This document shows positions 58,123-64,000 of a stretch of DNA of 64,000 bases, one piece after another (the stretch's first letter is position 1; every line of letters starts with the position of its first letter). The notes under the pieces were generated by a model. It saw nothing but the letters and a program-made list of their open reading frames with translations, ran no database searches and had not been told where the DNA came from. Both the position numbers and the translations under genes were made by a program. The stretch comes from Whalleya microplaca (lineage: Eukaryota > Ascomycota > Sordariomycetes > Xylariales > Xylariaceae), in contig MU385732.1 of assembly GCA_022497155.1 (NCBI GenBank), positions 248,001 to 312,000 of the forward strand. The letters run 5' to 3'.

Positions 58123-60258
58123 TTAGCGACCCCTCGCCTTAGTCAACGGACCCCAATTCTCTCTGGGATTTTCTTGGTATCTAACAAGACCTCTCTTGGA
58201 GGTGTCTCGCCCGAGTTTCTGATCAAATACAACCTCCATCTTGTCAACCGGATTGTCGTCGCTCTTATCGCCATCTCCAACAGCATCCTTCTGATTGCCC
58301 AATCTGAGCAAAGTATATGCTGGACTGTGTACTTTGATATTCTCGACTTTTACCTCCTTTTTTTGACGGACCCATTCTCTCATGATATGCCAAATAACGG
58401 ACCAAGGAGCATCTGTCTTCAGACTTCCAGGTTTGCAATGACTGCGAGTCACCTTATAGCCTAGATGGCGTAGAGCGCCTCTGAAGCTGTCTTCATCGGG
58501 ACAAACACAGTGTATCACACCTGCGAGGCTTGACGGATGGAAGAAGAACGGATATGGTTCAAGGGCGGCATATTCATCCTCTTTAGTACTTGGTAGATTG
58601 TCTTCCGGAAGTGGGAGGAACTCTTCAAGCGCAGTATGTAATACACCTTCTATTCGCGGCTTCGTGCCGTAGATGTCATCGGGGGCGTTCGGTAGATCGT
58701 CTAGAATCTTCTTGATGAAGTCAGGAGAGTGAAGCGGGCCGGCATACATGGGGCCGGCTAAGTGCATCTTGGAACCACAGTGATTGCAATGTCGGTCGGC
58801 GGTAGGAGCCGCAGCTTGTCCGTGTTTGTAGAATACGCCCTTTCCTGACTTATTGGCCACCTTCTTGTTGCGAAGTAGGATTTGCGTTTCCCAGGCTCCA
58901 CATCCTTGATCGCAATTATATACAACCATAGTTTTCCCGGCTAAGAATTTGACCTGGGCAGGAGACTTTACGATCTTGACGAAAATCCGGACGTAGTAGT
59001 CAACTGATAGACTAAGCAGAGGCTCTATAGCTAAGCCATATCGCGCGGCCGTAGTAGCAAGCCCATGGAGTATTAGCCGTAGACCGGCTTCATGAGAAAA
59101 GAAACCTTTGACAGGAATTCCACCGTACAGAGCAAAAGCCTTCTCCGAGTATCCGTGCGATGCCCAAACGCCCGAGTCTGTGCAAGTGACACACAAGAGA
59201 CCGCCATCATCTCGCACGGCATTGATCGCCGAATCAAAGAAAACGGCGGCAGTCCCATAAGGATCTAAATCGATGACATCGTATCTCTTGTCCTTAGGAA
59301 CGCCCCTTTTAGCATGCTTATTCCTTGCGTGATCGCGAGGGACTTCTTCGGCCAACATGGAATACATATGGGCGCGGGCATCACCCTGGGTGGCATTTAG
59401 CTTGGATTCCACACCGTTGTGCGCGGCGTTCCTCTTGATGGCTTCTACGGCTGAAGGTGTGAGGTCGTTTGCGGTCACTGATGTGACAAACGGCAGCTCT
59501 TGTGCATACCGCAGAGCTCGAAGTCCTGTAGCAGACAAAGCGTCGAGAATAGTAAAATTTGGAGTAGGACCCTGGTCGTCTCGTATAGATTCGGTGATTC
59601 CAGCATTTCCTCCCTTAGAAGACTGCTGGGCTTCAGTAGGTTGATTGGCTTTAGTGACTTCATTAGAGGATATGTCATTTGCACGGCCGTTAGTATTTGC
59701 GAAAGGCTGTTCGGGTCCTGGGCCTTTGTTGTCCCTAAGGTCAGAAATGGATGAAACCTCTTCGCTAGTTGGATTCCCGTTGGCCTTAGCTACATCGGAC
59801 GTAGACACAACGCCTTCCATAGCATCAGACACTTTGTCTTGCTTCATTGGCCTGTCACCCCCAGCGTCGGATCTGTCTCGCTTTCTCTTTGCTATCCTGC
59901 TCGCATTGTGAGCAGAACGCTTTTTCGCCAAAACTTCTTCTCCATAAGCTTTGATTGCAAGGACGGTCAGGTCACGGTTGAACTGCTGTATCGGGTTGTA
60001 AAAGACCTTTTGCTGTTCCTCAACATCCTTAACTGTTTTCTCCTTGGATTCCTTTGCTGTAAATGGGACCAGGATACGAGCCAGGCCTTCTCTGACCTCT
60101 GTGTACTCCTGGCCATCTCGTATCACGGTCTGAATATCGGTATTCTTCGTTTCTGAAGCCATAGTGTGCATGGCTTGGGATAGCCGTTGACTATTAAGAA
60201 CCCGATTTACATGCCTAAGCCCAGATCGAAAGGTCACGGCTGAGACTAAGTGTAGCAT
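58123..60258 (-). CDS. TRM1: tRNA (guanine26-N2)-dimethyltransferase Trm1
   Basis: This single-exon protein has 711 residues. Trm1 adds two methyl groups to G26 of cytosolic and mitochondrial tRNAs using S-adenosylmethionine. The SAM-binding motif is ILDALSATGLRALRYA, followed by TANDLTPSAVEAIKRN, the catalytic block VIDLDPYGTAAVFFDS and CVTCTDSGVW. A zinc-binding-like cysteine cluster follows (CDQGCGAWE, then HCNHCGSKMHLAGPMYAG). A disordered, Asn/Glu/Ser-rich insertion (about residues 120-215) separates the N-terminal block from the SAM domain and is larger than in yeast. Residues 1-29 are basic and lack acidic residues (FRSGLRHVNRVLNSQRL), which fits a mitochondrial presequence. In-frame ATGs at codons 30 and 33 could start a nuclear or cytosolic form, as known for yeast Trm1. 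Confidence 0.95.
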   Translation of the reverse strand: MLHLVSAVTFRSGLRHVNRVLNSQRLSQAMHTMASETKNTDIQTVIRDGQEYTEVREGLARILVPFTAKESKEKTVKDVEEQQKVFYNPIQQFNRDLTVLAIKAYGEEVLAKKRSAHNASRIAKRKRDRSDAGGDRPMKQDKVSDAMEGVVSTSDVAKANGNPTSEEVSSISDLRDNKGPGPEQPFANTNGRANDISSNEVTKANQPTEAQQSSKGGNAGITESIRDDQGPTPNFTILDALSATGLRALRYAQELPFVTSVTANDLTPSAVEAIKRNAAHNGVESKLNATQGDARAHMYSMLAEEVPRDHARNKHAKRGVPKDKRYDVIDLDPYGTAAVFFDSAINAVRDDGGLLCVTCTDSGVWASHGYSEKAFALYGGIPVKGFFSHEAGLRLILHGLATTAARYGLAIEPLLSLSVDYYVRIFVKIVKSPAQVKFLAGKTMVVYNCDQGCGAWETQILLRNKKVANKSGKGVFYKHGQAAAPTADRHCNHCGSKMHLAGPMYAGPLHSPDFIKKILDDLPNAPDDIYGTKPRIEGVLHTALEEFLPLPEDNLPSTKEDEYAALEPYPFFFHPSSLAGVIHCVCPDEDSFRGALRHLGYKVTRSHCKPGSLKTDAPWSVIWHIMREWVRQKKEVKVENIKVHSPAYTLLRLGNQKDAVGDGDKSDDNPVDKMEVVFDQKLGRDTSKRGLVRYQENPRENWGPLTKARGR

Positions 60259-61807
60259 ATAAATAGATTGTCAAAAGAGTCTATGCAAGGTTTTTCGGGT
60301 CTAAAAGAGGCATGATAGGTCATAAGTGTGACTACTTAGAAACTTTTTGAAGAGCAATTGAATGATTTTGCCGGGCGGTCAAGTACCCAGGTACCTCGCA
60401 CTCATTCTGCCAGCTGATTGCCAGCCGCAGGCTAAGTGATTACCTAATGAATCAACCGTTAGCGTAACTGCGTACAGTTTACCTACCATGAAGTATCATG
60501 TCTCTTTGAAAGGCCTCCAATCTCATGTATCTACAATCTGAGACTCGTGCCTCCTAGGTATCAGGCCACTCACCCATTATATCCAAATCCTAGCTTCAAA
60601 TGCCTGAAGCCGTTAATCCGCATGCACCTTGTTACCCAAGTCATAGTGCATATCTGTACACTCGATGAATTTATGATCTAATATTTCATGTGAAACTCGA
60701 TTTGCCCAACGGTAGCAAGAAAACGGATCAAGTTCATCCCCAAACACCGTCGTATCGCCCCATGACCAGAGATGTGTACAAATTTGCATATACAGCTCCA
60801 TCTGAGTTTTCTCACTACTGGTTGATAGGAAAATTATACTGCGCCTTCGAGACAACTGTTAAGTTAACTGTGAGAGGTGTCGCCCAGTGTTAGCGTAACT
60901 GCTCGATAGCGAATCACTCAGATGGTTTGACTAGTCTTATATGAGTCACTAAATGACCTTACCTACCAGGAGTCAGGTAGGCGGTCGCAATTTACGTTGA
61001 GGACGATTCTCATCAAACACCTTATCCCCAGCTGTGATGGCCTCACTTATACTTAGCTGGCTGTGGCTTCTATCGTATACCAGGAACTTTAGGCAATCTA
61101 GATGAATGATGAAAATCCAATGTTATCGCAAGGCCGATTTCATGCTTCCTGCCTAATGGATCATATCCAATATTCCTCCAGATGCCTTCAACACGGGCAA
61201 GAACATTGAATAACACCGTTTCCACAAGACATAGTGAAAGGGGCCCGAATTGAAATTCAAAATCCTAGTATATTTTGCAATAAATCTATATTAGGGAAAG
61301 GGAGCGTAGTCAGAGATGGACTACCGAGACAAGGAGGACTTATTCTCGTGTCATACACAAGTGCTAAGCCATGAACTGCTGGTTGAACATGCGTGACAGG
61401 TTCATTCATGTCAGACATGTATCACCATAAGTATCCCGGCTGGTCTCAACCTGGAAGTGAGGCCTTTGCCTACATTGGTGTAGGTAGCACCTCATACAAA
61501 CAACCAAGTCAAGTGCTACCTTACTGCTACCTTACTTGAATGCCTACCCAGGTGAAGGAGGGACCAGCCAGATCAACGATATGGCACGGATGCAATGGCC
61601 TTCCATGCCGAGGAGTGGCTACCTCATATACTTACATATATTAGGTAGGCAGGCAGCAGGCGCTCATTACACCTTCCCACAGAGAGTGGAAGATAACAAG
61701 AAGTAATGGCGTTCTAAATGCTGTAATCTCAAGTCTCCTATCTCTTTTCTCTCGTCCTCACTCCCCTCAAAACCACCTTTACCTCCTCTCCCATCTAGAT
61801 TATTAGG
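60259..61807. other. Divergent intergenic region, about 1.5 kb
   Basis: This lies between Trm1 (-) and the SLATT gene (+). It contains CCTAGGTA-type short motifs and repeated taccttact at about 61518-61535. The last 80 nt are CT-rich (ctctcgtcctcactcccctc). No gene is supported. Confidence 0.4.
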
Positions 61808-62770
61808 ATGGCCACCACAATCTACTCATCCCAGTCCTCTAAACCTCCTTCTCTTCCTCAGCTCGGCATTGACTCAAGCATGGCTCCCCAGCCAACTTCC
61901 CGTCCTTCACCACCTCAGACCAAAGATGATCCACCGCCTCCTACGCCTCCTGCACCTCCTGCACCTTCTGGGCCCCCTGCCAACTCTCCAGAAACCAACT
62001 ATCGTCTTCTCTCTCAGGATGAATGGGTTCAGTTCTGCCGAGGAGTGTGTGTGTTCAAGGACGACGAAAGCCAGGAAATCGTACGGCCTACATCGACACT
62101 TTGGCCCCCCAAGGGATTCAAAGATGGGCTGTACCAAGACGTTCTCTGCGAGAAAACGAAGTTCACCTACTGGTTTTACCTGTTGAGTGCCGTTCGATGG
62201 ATCCTGATGATACTTCAGTTGGCCATGAACGCCGTCATGACTGCCCTAGGATCTATGGCATACAAAAACGGAACGTCAATTGTAAGTCTTTTCTCCTTCT
62301 ACATTCTATACTGTCCCGGGCGTATGTAGATCAACACAAAATCATCTCCCGCGGACTCGTTATAATACATGCATTGTTAGCTAGATATCCCGGTTTACCG
62401 TTGAAAAATGAGAATAGACACTGACTTGGAATCTGACTAGACTGTCATCGCTGCAGTCAACACCTGTGTGTCTGGAATGCTCGCCCTGATGCATAACAGC
62501 GGCCTACCAGATAGATATCGCTCGGACCGGAACGAGTTCTATAAACTTGAGGAACGTCTCAAGTCTATCGTCGATACTCGACTTGTGCCTGCCGACCAAA
62601 GCATAAACGAAGTCCTCGCCAGCTGTTTTGCCATGTTCCGACATGCCAGGCAGACGGTTCAGAACAATATTCCCCAGTCCTACACTCCGGCCGCTCCGGC
62701 CCCCGCTCCAGCCCCCGCTCCGGGCAAACCAGCCGCTAAAGCTTCACAAAACATCGAGCCGAAGAAGTAA
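61808..62770 (+). CDS. Fungal SLATT-domain protein (SMODS and SLOG-associating 2TM effector-type)
   Basis: There are two exons, 61808-62281 and 62441-62770, giving 267 residues. The N-terminal 60 residues are Pro/Ser-rich and disordered. From residue 63 a conserved soluble block (YRLLSQDEWVQFCRGV, LWPPKGFKDGLYQDV) leads to two adjacent transmembrane helices. TM1 is at about 121-150 (LSAVRWILMILQLAMNAVM) and TM2 at about 159-176 (VIAAVNTCVSGMLALM). The helix after TM2 reads LPDRYRSDRNEFYKLEERL, typical of the fungal SLATT family. An Ala/Pro repeat (PAPAPAPAP) precedes a Lys-rich end. In bacteria SLATT proteins are predicted membrane effectors of nucleotide-signal defence systems. The role of fungal copies is unknown. 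The intron falls in the loop between the two helices. It is the only member seen here, and no SMODS or SLOG partner lies nearby. Confidence 0.82.
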
Positions 62771-63886
62771 GACACGACTGCCAAAGCTTCAAACCTATCA
62801 CCACCCATCTTTGAGCAACTGTGCTTATTATCTTAAGAAATACCATTCTTACTTCAAGGCCTGGAACTCCACCCGGCAGACTCCTAATTGGTGCTATATA
62901 GCTTTGCTGTGTGTTGAAGGGATTTTAAAGGTTTAATAACAGGTTTAAGACCAGTAATTATGGCACTGTCGTTGTGTTGGGACAAAGTTCCGTCTAGTAT
63001 ATTTGGGTTGGAGTTTTGACCCATGTGTAAGTAGGGCTCACCCACGTCCCACCATCAACCAATTAATGTGGACGCGCAATGTGCGTCTAATCCGACATAG
63101 GTAGTCTAGATGTATAATGGTAAATGTTTTATCACAGTTGCTGCATATGCCATGATATTTAAAGAAGGTGGCTGCGATAGAACCATCATCGTGGTGCGAA
63201 ATATTTCGACAAAAAGGAGTTTCCATCCATAACCAAGAATGCGACAAGGGGGTATGTGCAGCACTTGGCCTCTAAAGGTCTGGATCATCAGCCCGAACCT
63301 CCTACAACGCTTCAAGGAAACGCTCAAGCAATATTTGAAAATATACTTCGACCAAACGTTTGCACCAATCACTGCGGGGTCTTCTTGGATCGTTACTTCC
63401 TACCTTTAGTACTTTATGTAAACCTGCAAATCAAAGTCCCAATCCAATCCCATGCTACCTCATGACGAGACGCTGATAAATACATGTATGTATCATCAAT
63501 GATCTGGTAAGTCCTACATCTCAATGTTTATCAAATCTCATCTCCAAGCTTCATGCTTCGTGCTAGTCCTTTACTACTACGAACAAGTGGTCAAATCAAA
63601 CATCGAAATGACTTTCCACAACCAGGAAACTGTCCCAGAGTCTGATTAGCTGCACAGAAGCAAAACCCGGTGTCCAACATAGTTGGACTTGCAAGTTGCC
63701 TTCTACTCGGTTGTTTACCAGTGAGGGCGTTGCTTGTTAGTCTCTTAGAAACTTTGGCATGAAACAGCCGTCTCGAACCCCCTCTCTAGCCACCCACGCT
63801 CCCTTAGCTTCCTCGTACATAATTAAGTTTGATTCTTATCCTTCTTTTGTATGACAACTTGCGAACTTGTGATATCGTCCATCACG
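62771..63886. other. Intergenic region, about 1.1 kb
   Basis: This lies between the SLATT gene and the partial gene at the right edge, both on the plus strand. Frames of 88 codons or fewer show no motif. Confidence 0.4.
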
Positions 63887-64000
63887 ATGTTTCGACCCAT
63901 GGTTACATTTGGCCGTGTCAGGGCCTGGATATTCACGTCGCTCCTGGCCTGCTGTATTCTGTTCGCAACGCTCGGGTCATACAAGCGGCAGACCCCGCTC
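63887..64000 (+). CDS. 5' end of a membrane-anchored protein (cut by window edge)
   Basis: Only 38 codons are visible. A short basic start (MFRPMVTFGRVR) is followed by one hydrophobic segment of about 18 residues (WIFTSLLACCILFATLG), and then a basic stretch (SYKRQTPL). This is the pattern of a signal anchor of a type II membrane protein, such as many Golgi glycosyltransferases, or of an uncleaved signal. The frame is open to the edge, and the product cannot be named. Confidence 0.5.
   Translation, partial: MFRPMVTFGRVRAWIFTSLLACCILFATLGSYKRQTPL

Overview
The window is nuclear DNA of a filamentous ascomycete (Pezizomycotina, most likely a Sordariomycete). The evidence is genes split by many short introns (about 47-160 nt, GT..AG with CTRAY-like branch points), lone genes on both strands with no operons, a 151-residue Rad6 without an acidic tail, and fungus-specific families (CFEM protein, spherulin-type cupin, SUN-family wall protein, fungal SLATT protein, Csn12). 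All gene models below were built by reading splice sites by eye. For each complete model the summed exon length is divisible by three.

Layout, left to right. 1-4.2 kb: a CorA-like membrane protein gene running off the left edge (-), a GNAT acetyltransferase (+) and a CFEM wall protein with an 11-residue helical repeat (+). 4.8-10.4 kb: meiotic MSH5 (-), EMC5 (-) and a HAD phosphatase-like protein (+). 13.4-15.6 kb: a secreted protein with four CX3C pairs (+) converging on MDE1 of methionine salvage (-). 17.1-21.8 kb: calnexin (+) and a secreted cupin (-). 25.1-26.8 kb: a SUN-family wall protein (+). 30.3-32.1 kb: an unrecognised two-exon reading frame beside what looks like a decayed gene. 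33.1-38.6 kb: Csn12 (-), a small inverted-repeat transposon (MITE), mitochondrial acetyl-CoA acetyltransferase (-) and Rad6 (+). 39.9-42.9 kb: conventional kinesin heavy chain (+), followed by a low-complexity tract containing a 10-N assembly gap. 50.1-51.9 kb: a hexose-type transporter (+). 53.1-60.3 kb: an ABC-F ATPase, a diacylglycerol-kinase-fold lipid kinase and Trm1, all on the minus strand. 61.8-62.8 kb: a fungal SLATT two-helix membrane protein (+). 63.9 kb: the 5' end of a membrane-anchored protein (+) cut by the right edge.

The genes do not form one pathway. Most are housekeeping functions: ER quality control and membrane insertion, meiotic recombination, ubiquitination, transport along microtubules, tRNA modification, translation, and acetyl-CoA and methionine metabolism. 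Lineage-variable surface or secreted proteins lie between them. Long gene-free stretches (about 10.4-13.4, 21.8-25.1, 26.8-30.3 and 43-50 kb) hold no coding region I can support. The observations most worth following are the CFEM/11-mer fusion, the SLATT gene, the four-CX3C secreted protein, the intact-ended MITE, the orphan two-exon frame flanked by a 16-bp direct repeat, and the gap region made of homopolymers.
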